The notes under the pieces: generated by a model | Databases searched by the model: none | Told to the model about the DNA's origin: nothing | The model's input: the letters and a program-made list of their open reading frames with translations, nothing else | Part shown: piece after piece, positions 1 to 11,681 of the stretch | Layout: each line of letters starts with the position of its first letter | Numbering within the stretch: the stretch's first letter is position 1 | From: Larix kaempferi | Taxonomy: Eukaryota > Streptophyta > Pinopsida > Pinales > Pinaceae | Direction of reading: 5' to 3' | Assembly (NCBI GenBank): GCA_027924585.1 | Contig: BSBM01000637.1 | Location: forward strand, 620,001-684,000 | Length of the DNA: 64,000 nucleotides | Translations under genes and position numbers: made by a program

Positions 1-927
1 GCACATGCTTTTTGAGCATGATCCACTTCTTCCCAAGAAGAAGATACCTCTAGACATATGACCAAGCATCACACCTGCTTGAGTTTGGAGCATTTATTTT
101 TATGTGTGCCTTACAGTCTATTTTTTGAGGAGGGGGTATGTTTCCCATGAAATTTTCCCACTTCCTTGGTTTATTGATTGTTATTATTCATTGTATTGGG
201 TGACCTTTGGTCTTAGTTACCAGGGCCCAGGATGGATTAAGGGGGGGTGTTAGGATATTCCTATACTCCATCCTCATCCCACTAGTATTTTGATCCTTTA
301 CATTTTCATTCATGCATGCACCTTTAGGGTTTGCATGCATCCCATTCATCAGTCCAGCACCTAGCCCTCAGTTAGCTAGCCCCTTGGAGCTTCTCACTAT
401 TCAGTTTTATCCCTCCAGTTGCTTAATGCGCCCTTCTTCCTTGATTTTAGGGAGCAACTCACCCTTCTTCACCTACCAGTCCAGTTGTCCTCAGTTACAC
501 TCAATTACACTCAGTTACACTTAGTTACAGTCAGTTACAGTCAGTTACACTCAGTTACACTGAGTTACACCTACCAAAGTTAGTTTGACTGATGGTTGAC
601 AGTTACTTGAGCATTGATGACTCCACTGATGATGATGAAGACTTCCAGTTGTGCTCCGATGATCATGAGGACACCTAGTTGTGCTCCGATGACACTCTAT
701 TGATCTTATGATCACTCTGAGAGGTTAATTCGAATTGCCACCTTAGGCATTCGAATCCTCTCTACCATTGTACTATTTATTTTTCCATATTGTGATTAAT
801 TAACTAGTGTGTGTGAAGTATTATTGCTTCTATCTGAGTTCTACTGTACCATATTATTGGGCCATTAGGATACATTGTTTTTATTGACTTTTTGAATTCA
901 TCGTGGAGTGAGGTCCGCCTCTCCGCA
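1..927 (+). repeat. Putative 5' LTR of element B (diverged, start uncertain)
   Basis: This stretch has no coding content. It ends in CTCCGCA four bases before a degenerate primer-binding site, the same 4-base spacing seen in element A. The 3' LTR of B (39293-40212) is 920 bp, so a paired 5' LTR would start near the window edge. Only short words are shared by eye (GGGTGACCTTTGG, CACCTACCAAA and a similar end), so the pairing is weak. A purine run followed by TGTTAGGATATT at about 240-260 looks like a polypurine tract plus LTR start, so part of this could instead be the end of another element. Confidence 0.4.
491..570. repeat. Eight 10-bp tandem repeats (TCAGTTACAC)
   Basis: Eight consecutive 10-mers of the form T(C/T/G)A(G/A)TTACA(C/G) run without interruption. 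They sit in the putative LTR of element B. The period is exact and only single-base variants occur. Confidence 0.95.
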
Positions 928-931
928 AATC

Positions 932-946
932 TCGTCATTTAGCTGG
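932..946 (+). other. Degenerate primer-binding site of element B
   Basis: TCGTCATTTAGCTGG matches the element A site TGGCGACTCAGCTGG at 10 of 15 positions, including the last six. It lies 4 bases after a CA-ending LTR-like end. In this lineage the site pairs with the 3' end of a tRNA, probably tRNA-Arg. Confidence 0.45.
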
Positions 947-950
947 TTTA

Positions 951-2820
951 TTGGTTGACAAGTTATCACGTCCTTTTTACAAGAGACGTCGGAGGATTTC
1001 CTCTGGTCCTATTGATACTTTTCATGAGCTTCAAGAAACTCACATTATGACTGCTACATCTGGCACTGCGGGAATTCCCGTGGCTCCATCGGGCGATGTC
1101 GATGGACACACCGCTCCTTCCACTCCTAGGGGTGGTTGGGATGGATTTTCACCCCCACACATCACTCCTATGGGTTTTGGGTCGAACCCACCCCCGGAGC
1201 CAAACCCATTCGATGTCACTCACATGGTTTCCGATATGGGATTCCATATATTAATGATACAAATATTCCTTCAACCACATATTCCTTTTCATTTGTTATG
1301 CCCAGTCTTAATTCGAATGTTACATCCACTTCGTCTGGTAGTCATGCTAACTCTAGCCTTGGTACTGGGGGCACTACTCCCTCTGGGGGAACTGCACCCT
1401 CTTTTTCTGCATGTCAATTTGGGACTGGTCATATTCCTTCATCTATTCCACATGTTGGAGGAGGACACCCTCCCAAGACTACCCCTAATTTTGGTGGGAA
1501 CACTTCTCATAATACGACTCATATTCCACAATTTAACCCACATGCTTCTACGCATATACCCATTACTACGACCACATTTTCTAACTTGAATGTCTCTCCT
1601 AATACAAGAGGTGTGAACATACCCTTTACTTATGGTCATCACTCGACTTCTCCTGCTACGAATAGCACTTATATACCCCATAATTATGGTGGTAACCCCT
1701 ATTACAACACAGCCGGTTCTGGCCCTTATTACAACCCTCCTCACTATGGGGCTTACAACACACATATACCTTCGTACCCTTACACGGGTCAGGTTGGGGG
1801 TGGTTATCATCCCTATGGTCATGGTCATGGTTTATATCATCCTTCAGGTCCACAAGGTCAGCCTCTTTTGGGAGCTTATAATCAAGCTTCGTAGCTGCAG
1901 CTCTCATTTCTTGCTCATTTGAATTTACCAGATCTTTCGAAGCTCATGAATGATCTGGTGTGTCACGATCCTACTTGGCCTCCAGTCCCTACCAAGCTCC
2001 CTTCTGACATTCCGAAGTTTGAAGGGAAGAATGGTGAGGATCCAGGTGATCATGTTACAAATTTTCACTTATGGTTCTCCTCGAATTCGTTAAGTCATGA
2101 CTATTCATTTGAGACTATTTCAATGCACCCTCACGGGGGTAGCCGCGAAATGGTACGTCGAGTTTCCTGGGGGAACTTACAGGGTTTTTAATGAGAAAGC
2201 CTTGGTTTTCCAAGATCACTTTCAGCTGTCGGTTCGCTATGATACTGGCACTAAACTCTTATCTACCTTCCGCCAAGACAAAGCCACACACATATCTAAT
2301 CACATTCAAGAGTGGTGTCGACGGAAGAGGCTAGTGAAATCCAACATTCCTCCAGAGTTTATGTTGGAATGGTTCCTTAAGTATTTACTTCCTTACGTTT
2401 CGAAGGATGTTTCAGTGTCCGGCATTACAACTAAGGAGCATGCTATATTCAAATCCCGGCAGCTAGACCTAGTCTACGCTCATTCTGGTATCCTGTACAA
2501 TATTATTCCTGATGCACCGCACTCACGTCATGAGCCCAAGCCTATTCCTGGACCACATGCTGATGGCATCGTTGGATCCATGAGTACTTGACCCATAGAT
2601 TTGGTTACAAATCAAATGAAAAAAATTTCTATTATCCAATCTACCCCGGGACAGGCTCACGCCTCATCCACTTCCACCCAATCATCCGATGTTCATTCTA
2701 TACAATCGGTGAACCCATCAGGTTAACAGCAACCTAATGGAAAGAAGAAGGGGAGAAACAATCGTAAGGGTGGAAACAATGGAAGTAATAGAAATACTCC
2801 TAGAAAAGAGAACGCCAACC
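951..2820 (+). pseudogene. Element B gag, N-terminal and central part
   Basis: A Gag structural protein relic. Residues encoded at about 1050-1890 form a low-complexity Pro/Gly/Tyr/His-rich region (PYYN and GGGYHPYGHGHG stretches). From 1919 the conserved retrotransposon Gag domain begins (LPSDIPKFEGKNGEDP, then WY and HISNHIQEW motifs), followed by a basic linker (GKKKGRNNRKGG). It aligns along its length with element A gag. Frameshifts occur near 1240 and 2100; in-frame stops lie at 1892-1894, 2589-2591 and 2724-2726. The frame is cut at base 2820 by insertion C and resumes exactly at 30515. Confidence 0.85.
2816..2820. repeat. Target-site duplication CAACC, left copy (insert C)
   Basis: CAACC immediately precedes the TGTAACATCC end of insert C and recurs at 30510-30514 after its GGTGACA end. 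Removing the insert and one copy restores a continuous gag reading frame. Confidence 0.92.
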
Positions 2821-5800
2821 TGTAACATCCCGAAAATACCAAAATTAAAAAAAAAATTATAATAGCAATAATTATCAGAATTATTTAATGCGGAACATAT
2901 AAACTAAATCGAAATCTTAACTAAGATAAATTAATGACGATGACACGTCATCATCCTCAAATAAATATAGTTGTAATTTCTACTTCAGGTATAAACGGAT
3001 GTTAACCTCTTTAACGAAAGATCTTTGTATACTTACGTAAACAAGTACAGTTTACAATTTTGTTTAAGTTCTTGGTTAATATTACATGTTGATACAGTTT
3101 GTACTGCTTTAATATTCTTGATGGATTGCTGACAGTTTGTTTGTTTGTTAATAAAGGGGTCCTATGAGGCACCCTGGAGCTTACTTAGCTACGTTTAGCT
3201 AAGGCATTTGAAACTTGTTTCCATGTCCAGACCACAGGTAAGAAATCTACAAGACAACATAATATTTAGAGTACTTGTGTTTTTCAATTCATCGTCAATG
3301 TAAAATGTTGAGTGCTTCCTTGCGACATTAAAAACTGAAGGTATGGATACAAGAATTCTACTCCTAGCTTAAGTATTGTTTTACAAAGCTCTTTAATGTT
3401 ATCAATCCATGTCGTCGAAGCTTTCTGTTATGATGCTACATTTATCGTCATGAGACTACTGTCAGTGATATTAATACAACAATATTGTTATCTAATTAAG
3501 TGTGCAATTACGAGATTCATAGGAATTTACACCTTCGAACTATCATTATAGTTGGCGTCTTACAAAATCTTAGATTATTCTATGTCCTGTATTTAGCATT
3601 TCAGTACACATACAAACTATAGAGATGAAGTAGCTATGTATGTTATAGCTACCATTTATTTACATAATGCCCGGTATAATACTCGATTATTTCGATACCA
3701 AGTTAAACTTTAGGATTATATAAAACATGCACTACAAATTACTATGTAATATGATGTGGTTTTTACTATACCAAGCTATGAAAAACAAAAGCAATATTAT
3801 GCTTCACTATATGAAATCCTAACTATACCCTTAGCACCATAGGATATTATCCTATACCAACCACGAATACGATCATAACAACTTTATTAAGATCGTGGCT
3901 TAAGTGGTAGTTTGAACTATGCTGTAAGTATGAGTTCGTTCCCTAATTGTTAATGTTAAAAGTAAATGTATTTTCCCAAGTCTCGACGTTAATGTGATGA
4001 AATGACGGGTTTTAACTTATGTTTGCAGGTTGACAAAGTTACGGTTTGTGAATTAAATGCACTCCATAGTGGAATGGGTGGCTGTAATCCCACGTAGTCT
4101 AACCTCGTGAAATTTGATTGATATTGTAGTTAGGAGTTCTAGCTGGAAATGATGCCCTGTCGCCTCTCCTCCACTCCACGCTGTACACCATATCGTTCCT
4201 TGGCATGCAAGGTTGGAAACTCTGATGGTTGTTGGAATTTAATGGGATATTAATGTGAGGTTGCTCGGATTTCAACGTAGCACTATTGGCTCTTTTCTAT
4301 CCGTTGATCGCTCCAGATCTTGGTCGTTGGTTTGTGGAACCCTAATCCGTGTTGTTTGTATTGATGGCAAGTTTCTCGGCCCTTCATTGTTTTGTTGTAA
4401 TGAGGCCAACAGGCTGCCAAATTTTTAGGGTTAGAGGAGGTGTTCTTCCAGGGTTTTGACCCTATGACTTATGAGAGCAAAAGTTTAAGTGTTGCAGGCT
4501 TGGCTTCATGCCATAGAGCCGTGATGTCGTAGTATGAAGGGTAGATAATCATCAGCTGTTGAGAGTAGTTGGTAGTTTTCCCTTTGGCTCTTTCGAATGG
4601 TGGTAATGCCTTCTGGTTTTTCCTGCATGTATGAAAGTTTACACTCAACCTCTGGTTTCGCCATTGATATTTGGAATAACACTCTACAGGGTAAGTAAGT
4701 AAGAAATTACACAAATGTTGATAACGTAGATTTTGCATTCTGAAAAGTGTTATCAGTTTTTAACCACTCGCATTGTGCTTTGGCAGGTGCTCACTTCGTT
4801 AGAGGGTTTCTATGCCATGATTTTGCAAAAGAAAGCTACTACGGCTTCCTGGTAAGATCCAGTGGTTCTTACATGCCTCGTAGGTGCCATGATGTGTTTT
4901 TTGTGTGCCGAGAAATGGAAATCTTCGACTTGTAACAGTGATGGCCACAAGCAAGGTTTTAAGCTTGTCTTGTTTTGTTTTATTTTGTACAGAGGGTAAC
5001 CTCTCAGTAATTTAAGTTACCTATTGGCTATTTGATGCCTAGTTATGTTATCGATAGAGACTTCGAACCTTCGTTTGTTATGCTAGATGTGTTAAGGGAA
5101 AAAAACCTGTACAGTCTTCGTTATTTCACGATTATATATTATGTTTTTAGTTGATGAGGGAAAGTCCCGTGTACTGTGAAACCTTGACAGGTTCAAAGTG
5201 TAATTTTCAGTTATAGTTTTAAAATGGAAGTCAACAACCAAGGGTTCTCTTTGTACTTAAAAACGATGGTTTGTTTTTCTTGAAATAAATAATTATAATT
5301 TTTGAGAAAATGTTGTTGAGAACACTGTGTAAATGAATGTTAAGTTTTGCCGAGCCACAAAGGTTGTCTTCTGGCCGACGGTTTATAGTTGCAAATCTGT
5401 ATGCATGTCCTTCATTCTCGTTGTTGGTAAAAACGTTTGGAAAACCGCTGTAGTAGTTTGACTGTTAAAAGTGTTGAGAGGGTTTTGCCTCCGTGTTCTA
5501 GTTTCGTTGATGCACACTCTACCTGTAATATCCAATTGCTATTGGGTTTGTGCTAGGGTTTGTATCCAAGACTTAATCGTTGTGATGAAAATCTCGATAA
5601 TGTATTTGTTTAAATGTTAGGATGTGAGCTAATGTTTAAACATGAATATGCAAACGTGCCTTCGACTAACTGTTAGATAATTCTTAGATAGTAAAATTAC
5701 CGTAAATAAAAGATAGTATGGTTCTGGAAAGTAATGTCTAGGGTTTAATAAGTCATAAAGTTATCATTCTTTGAACAATGTCTATAGTTTGTCTTTGAGA

Positions 5801-6837
5801 TAGAAATATAATGTATGAATACAGAACTAGGGTTTGCAATGTATTAGGTTTTGATACTACTGAAATAAATAATTGATACACGAAATCAAACAGGAACCAG
5901 TGAAGAAATAAAGTATGTATAAAGATAAGAAAACTATATATTGATTAATTCTTACAGCTGTTAAAATCCTTGGAAATATTATTACTAGCAAAACATGATA
6001 TGTATGATTTTTAATTGCATTTGTTTGTTATTTTAATTGAATAGAGATACAAAAGTTAGACTATATTTTTCTTTTATGAAGTAACAACAGAATCCTATAT
6101 TACCATCGATACTATACAGTAAATTTTTACTATGTTAGATATAGGACAGAATTGTGAATATAGTGCTTACTGTAATTATTTGTCCAATCAATGGCAATCT
6201 GCCTATCTCTCATCTATCATTTAATTTGCTTCTCTATACTAGAGTACGATGCAAATAACAGCATGTGGAAAAATATAGAGATGATTATCTAATCAGCTCT
6301 TTAACAAGCTTTATCATTCAGACTTAAACATAAATCAGAAAATAAATTCATTACAAAACAGAGTTTTATAATTTTTGTAAACAGAAACATGAAACTGTAA
6401 ACGAAATAAGAACAGCAAAACCTAGTTAATCTGTAGGGAAACAAACATCCCAAGGAGCCTGTTCCACCCAACCAATTCCTGAAGACAGCCAAGTTACTTT
6501 CCTTAGGACCCTTGAGCCTGTTCACTGAACCACCAGGAGGAAGAAACTTAGAAGCTTAGGACCTCAACTTGCAGTAGCAATAGTTATCCAGTCTTAAAGA
6601 CTTAGCAGTCAAAGAGACCTACACCAGCACCTCTGGTTCTCCTTCTCAGAATAATTTGCAGACTTACAGTTGCACTCTCACATAGCCTCCCTATTCGAAT
6701 CTCTCAGTGATCACCTAATGCACATGAGGAATATTTCTGCAGAAAATATTGTGTAAGAGCTCCTGCTCAATTCAAATTTGCCTTATGTAGGCTGCCTAGG
6801 CCTTTTAGTTGTTAACTGGTCATTAAATGAGCTGCCT
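2821..6837. other. Left arm of insert C, non-coding
   Basis: AT-rich sequence of about 4 kb. Short open frames (for example 4469-4738 and 4747-4935) match nothing I recognise and are probably chance. The arm ends with TGCCT, the target duplication of element A. Confidence 0.6.
6833..6837. repeat. Target-site duplication TGCCT, left copy (element A)
   Basis: TGCCT directly precedes the TGTTGGTAGAA end of element A and is repeated at 30184-30188 after its GGTATAACA end. Confidence 0.95.
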
Positions 6838-7781
6838 TGTTGGTAGAAGTTTTCCCTACGGATAAGTCAAAATTATCTTAACTTAAATCAGATTCCTAAC
6901 TGACTCTAAGGTAAGAACAAAACAAAACAAATGCTACCTTGAAATTCCTGAACTAACTTTCACAACAAGATTACATATATTCCTGACGTTTGTCCCGCTT
7001 CTAGCTCTTGATCCAAAAGCTCCAATGTAGAACCTGTTGAGATCAAACAAAGAACAAGCATACAAGCTTCCAAATACCTTGAAGTAAAGATTAGATTCAA
7101 ATCTAGATTAGATACATTCCATGCTAAAGACTTGTACAATACACATGAAATGGGAAAAACAAGACAAGTTATCTTTATTACAAACTTGAAGAATGCTTAC
7201 AAAGGTTGCTTGATGTCCAAGCCAATCCTCTAGCTCCAAGTGCTTCCACCTCTAGCTATCTCCACAATGCTGCAATATCATAAGTTTGGTACTTCTAAGA
7301 GTCCCCCCCTTTTCCCATGGAATGCCTCTCTTTTATAGTGTATGGTAGGGTTAACCAACAAGAGAGATGGGTGGATCTAGGGAGAAGTAAGTGGATCAGG
7401 GTTTCTAATCACAGAAAATGAGTTGAGATCGAATCAGGGACCCCAATCTTCCAATATCTTCGAAAATCCAAAATCCCACAAGCCATGGCAAAAAGACTAT
7501 AAAAAGAGTACCGCGCCCTGAAATCTGAGCATAACGTGGTAGTACCGCGTGTTAGGGACAAAGCATAGCGCGGTAGTGTAGACTACCGCGCACCTATAAC
7601 TGAGCAAGGCGCGGTAGTTAGGGTAAATAAACTCTCAGCTGGGTGAAAACTTGTCAGGGTAAGTTTACTTTCAAGGTTCACTCATCATATTTCTCTTCTG
7701 AGTTGTTTAAAGCAGTAGGGGAAGTGTCGTCAGCTCTTTTTGTGGTGGAGATGCGACACTGTGGAATATAGAGGTATAACA
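6838..7781 (-). repeat. 3' LTR of element A (944 bp)
   Basis: Plus-strand ends are TGTTGGTAGAAG and GGTATAACA. It is a direct repeat of 29207-30183, from which it lacks about 33 bp near 6980. It contains a cluster of GCGCGGTA motifs at 7507-7618. Confidence 0.97.
7507..7618. promoter_or_regulatory. GCGCGGTA palindromic motif cluster in the 3' LTR of A
   Basis: Copies are AGTACCGCGC (7507-7516), ACGTGGTAGTACCGCGT (7534-7550), a perfect inverted repeat GCGCGGTAGT/ACTACCGCGC with a 4-base loop (7568-7591), and GCGCGGTAGT (7609-7618). In the minus-strand element this lies in U3, upstream of the LTR TATA box, where enhancers are expected. The function is inferred. Confidence 0.7.
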
Positions 7782-7795
7782 GATGCCCCCTAAAG
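7782..7795 (-). other. Polypurine tract of element A
   Basis: The minus strand reads CTTTAGGGGGCATC directly before the LTR start TGTTATACC. Almost the same tract precedes the 3' LTR of element B at 39281. Confidence 0.85.
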
Positions 7796-9721
7796 TGTGA
7801 GGTTAGAAGGAACTGATGGCCGAAAGACTTTACGAATATAGTGTGCAGAGATAGCATCGAGGAGAGCGGCAAGGAGCTGAAACATAAACAAAGTGTTAGA
7901 CATACCACCGAGGCGGGCATCCCCATGCTTGGAAACAAATGACTCAAAGCAAGGCTGTCGACCAATACATTGCAGATCCATGAGTACTGAGATGATATAG
8001 ACTGTGGACAAATCATGGATACTATGAACAAGCGTAGATCCACGAGACGGTAATAACACAGCCACGACCAATACAAAAAGTGGATCTGTGTGACAATACA
8101 AAGGACATCTCCATCGCAACCTGGACGCAATCAAGATACAACGGTGCGCCCAGGGTCTTCTACCCGATCGCAAATGATACGAATCTAGCCATGTGATTAC
8201 AAAGTGTTGAAGTCGAACATGGTATAAACCATTTGATTACCGGTCAATGATGTGAACCGTTAACAAATGCGAGGGAAATCACCAATGATGATGATGATCC
8301 CTAAGGTATATGAAGTACATCTCAACGAAATGCGAATATATGAGTTGATGTCGAGCATTCGAGAGATTGTTCAATCAGAGGTCAGTGATGTGGACCTTAC
8401 TGTCGAGCACGAGGAAACCTACCATTGAGGCATGCAGGTACCAAGGTACTAATGGTTGATCTCTAAGTCCAATTCCCGGATAGTGATTTGGCTTCGACGG
8501 GAATAGACTTGTCGAAGGTGGGCCATAATGATTCCCACATCATCGACACGAAATCGAAACGAACGATAAGATGATGAAACAATGGAGTATGTACTGACAC
8601 AGCGGAGGCCTGACACAATGAACGAATCTGAACAATGCAACCCTTTGAACATATAACGGCATGTAACATGAATTGGCAGCAAGGATTACTGAAAGCAGAG
8701 GATAGACACCGAATGAGTAGGCTCATGGCCAGGGAGACGACTCAGGATGATGACCATAACTCAGTGAAAAATAGATACCCAGTATAGACAAGGGACAGAC
8801 ACATGCCATGTTCAAAGGTAACGACTGACAAGCTGCCAAAAATAAACTTGACTTGTTCCCCCATATTCCCCCGACATGATAGACGAGTACCTCTTTGTTG
8901 TTTTTCGAGGTTGAAGAGGATAACAGATGCTCGATGTAGCTCATCTCATAGATGAGTCCAATCTCACATGTTTTACGAACCTGAGAAAGGAGGGGTTCAT
9001 CCCAAAGTGGGTCCTTCGATGTTAAAATTTTAACGAGTCCAAGGAAGGAAAACTCGGTAGTTTTTCGCATTTAGAGAGCCTAAAAAACTTAAAGGAAGCT
9101 CCGCAATGTACTTTTTCGTAAATTTAGTCCCTCGATCCTGAAAAAGTGTAAAACAATTCCCGAGAGAACTCTCCCAGTCAAGATTGACTGAGGTATACCT
9201 TTCTCGTAAATAGTCTAGACGGGCCGAAAAAGGGGTAACCTATCACCAAATAGACGACCTTTCAAATACTTTTACAAGTGTGAAAGAGTCAAGATCACTT
9301 GCCAATCTTTTCAATTTTAGGGAGTCTGAAAAGAGCTTAACTATGGACTCCAATGGTCTTTTTCGTAATTTTAAATTATTCTGGTCTGAAAAAAGAATAA
9401 AATACAACCAGGATAATACTTTCCTCATCGTTTAACGAGCATGAGTAAAGCCGACCGAAATCGACACCATTTACTTGCATTTGACAAGCACGACATGGGT
9501 GTGAAAGCGCTTGGAATCTTTTTAAAGTTTTAATCCAGAGCACGAAAAAGATAAAGTAGGATCGAAATGAAGGTCAAACGATGAATAAACGCCAGTGTGA
9601 ATATATCGCTTTTTAAAGGAGATCCTGTCAATAAAGTGCTCATAAAACCGGATATTAGCAATGTGAAATGGGTTTTTATTTTAACCATATAAAATAATAA
9701 TTAAAAAATAGGTGAAAAAGC
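7796..9721. other. Element A 3' spacer, non-coding
   Basis: It lies between the polypurine tract and the promoter of the antisense gene. Open frames here match nothing I recognise. The part at about 9000-9430 has loosely repeated phrases such as TTTTTCGTAA and CTGAAAAA, suggesting an old diverged tandem repeat. Confidence 0.5.
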
Positions 9722-9729
9722 TATAAAAG
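9722..9729 (+). promoter_or_regulatory. TATA box of the antisense PMD-like gene (element A)
   Basis: TATAAAAG lies about 140 bp upstream of a CAG|GTAAG donor, implying an untranslated first exon of roughly 105-110 nt. Element B has a TATA box at the equivalent place (37321-37330, opposite orientation). Confidence 0.65.
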
Positions 9730-9865
9730 GATGGTTAAAAATAGAAATTTACCATTTCATTTGTGTTTTTACCCAAAGAGGAGATTTTACCCATTTGAGG
9801 AGCAAAAACTTCAAGGATCCATATCGGGAGTTTCAGGACATCGTTTCAACAACCGTCTGCGCCAG

Positions 9866-10188
9866 GTAAGAGCTCTCAAGCTTCTCTTTCATTTGATGTA
9901 TGAATAATTTGCTTTCAGTAAGAAAAATTGATTTTTTGGGCGAGCCCTACTGGGCAAAAATTGCCCTTCACAGTACCGCGTGGGGCCCATATCGGGAAAC
10001 GCGGTACTGTTCGACAGTACCGCGCTGTGTATTTAAGCCGAAACACAGTACTGTGCAGTACTGCGTGGCAAGACATGCCCCAGGCGCGATGAAGATGATT
10101 TTTAAGATGACGAAATCGATTTTTCTCAAAAATTTTGCTGAAACCAAGTTATTAAATAGTTACTAAATGTTTCCCCTGACCTTTTGCA
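9866..10188 (+). other. First (5' UTR) intron of the antisense gene in A, with palindromic motifs
   Basis: The donor is GCCAG|GTAAGAG and the acceptor CTTTTGCAG|GAG, 26 bases before the ATG at 10215. The intron holds a perfect 12-bp inverted repeat, ACAGTACCGCGT (9970-9981) with ACGCGGTACTGT (9999-10010), and a third copy at 10014-10025. These match the motif seen in A's LTRs and leader. Confidence 0.65.
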
Positions 10189-10214
10189 GGAGTTTGCAAT
10201 TTGTTTGGGTCAAA

Positions 10215-11482
10215 ATGGTCAGTTGGAAAGAAAGAGAGCAAGAAGTAGATGATTTGGCGGCCGAAAATGACCTTCCTACCGTGACTGCATTACGGGAGTG
10301 CGGTTTGTTGAAATTCTTTAAGACCAAAGGCATTCGTCAGCAAGCCAAACTTCTTACCCATCTTATCCAATTGTGGGACTCTGACATTCAAGCTTTCCGA
10401 GTGGGAGAGCATGTTCTCGAAATTCAACTTGAGGATATTTACTTGCTCACGGGCCTCTCAAAAAGAGGGGCCCGAGTGAACTTTACTGGATACACAGCCT
10501 CAGAGACGAGCACAGATGCTCTGATTGCTCGATACTGCCGTCAGGGTTCGAGTAAGAAAAGTGGCAAAGTGGTCATAAAAGATGTTACAGAACTTCCTTT
10601 AAAAATTGTTCTGTTCACCATCACACGTGCAGCAGGGAGTGTGGGTCTGCATCAGGCGTCCCGTACACAGATGAACCTGGCAGTGGATTGTATGGCTGGA
10701 ATAGTATTCAACTGGTGTGAGGCAGTGTTGACCAATGTCAAGGAACAAGTGCACAAGTGTAGAGTTGGGGAGAATTCCCAATTTGGTTATGGGAGTATCC
10801 TAGTCACCTTCTTTTTGACGAGGGTGCCATTACTACGTCCACAGATATCTATGCCCTGCCGTCCACCTACCGAGCCATGGATGGCTCGATGGAGTGATTA
10901 TGCAGGGCGTCTTGGGGGACCTCAGCGCTTGGAGTTTGGTGAGGATTTCTTCTCCTGGCTCGAGGAGCAGATAGTTATGATCGATGACTACCCCTATGCA
11001 AGGGTGGACTTCCAGGACATCGACTTGGCACTGCCAGAGGATGAAGATTGGGACAACTCAGGTATGACCTTCATGGATATATATTTTTTCCTTTTTGAAT
11101 ATATAATTTTTATTGCTTTTTTAGAATGTGTAAAAGACTTCTAATGTACGTTCACATGCATGTCGCAGATCGTGGACCATAGAGACCAGCTGGGTACTCG
11201 CCCTTACATCGCGGTGGTGTTGATCGCCAAGCCATTCCAGACGAGGAGGAGGACGAAGACGAGGCAGGAGGTGTCCGGGATATAGAGAGGAACTTACAAG
11301 GCTTGACTCATGGTATCCCTGCTATGAGGATGGATGACGTTCCTTTGCACCTCCAGCGGCATACTGTAGGTGTGCCTAGTCGTATTGGCCGACTTCTTCG
11401 AAGGGTGGCTCGAGCTGTAGTGTGTTATCACCAGCAGCGTAAGAGTGACGAGGGACATGATAGATCTCCTAGGTCTCCATAG
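10215..11482 (+). CDS. Antisense plant-mobile-domain-like protein in element A
   Basis: Two coding exons, 10215-11061 and 11169-11482, are joined across a 107-bp intron (CAG|GTATGA...GTCGCAG). Exon one encodes 282 uninterrupted residues. It starts MVSWKEREQE and holds a core resembling the PMD/aminotransferase-like family (LIQLWDSDIQAF, LEIQLEDIYLLTGL, LHQASR, FGYGSI, IDDYPYARVDF). PMD proteins such as Arabidopsis MAIN/MAIL act in the nucleus in silencing and genome stability; whether that applies here is unknown. Exon two carries an acidic stretch (DEEEDEDE) and LQRHTVGVPSRIGRLL. Its only defect is TAG at 11180-11182, five codons past the junction; the frame then stays open for 99 codons. 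The start was chosen by alignment with B (MVLEWREREYD). The gene runs opposite to gag-pol and ends 200 bp from the second RNase H. Confidence 0.82.
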
Positions 11483-11681
11483 ATGGTCTTTTTGTCTTTT
11501 GCGGCATGTATACGATATGTAGGCTTTGAGAGCCAAATTTTTGTATGGGATTTGGTCCCAAATTTTGTCTTTGACACAAACTCTATGTATTTTGGAGAAA
11601 CACTCTTATATACAGTGATATGGACCTATTTATGATCTATTTATTTACAATGACTTGTGCATTTTACTTTTTATGATGTGT

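Noticed and set aside
249-927. A separate solo LTR starting TGTTAGGATATT after a G-rich tract
   Set aside because: It is possible, but no second copy or duplication is visible in the window; I kept only the weaker statement that B's 5' LTR ends at 927.
1439-1828. Minus-strand frame opposite B gag
   Set aside because: It is a shadow of the low-complexity Gag region, and element A has no equivalent.
8449-9070. Overlapping minus-strand frames in the A 3' spacer
   Set aside because: They have no recognisable motif and overlap each other in several frames, so chance is likelier than a gene.
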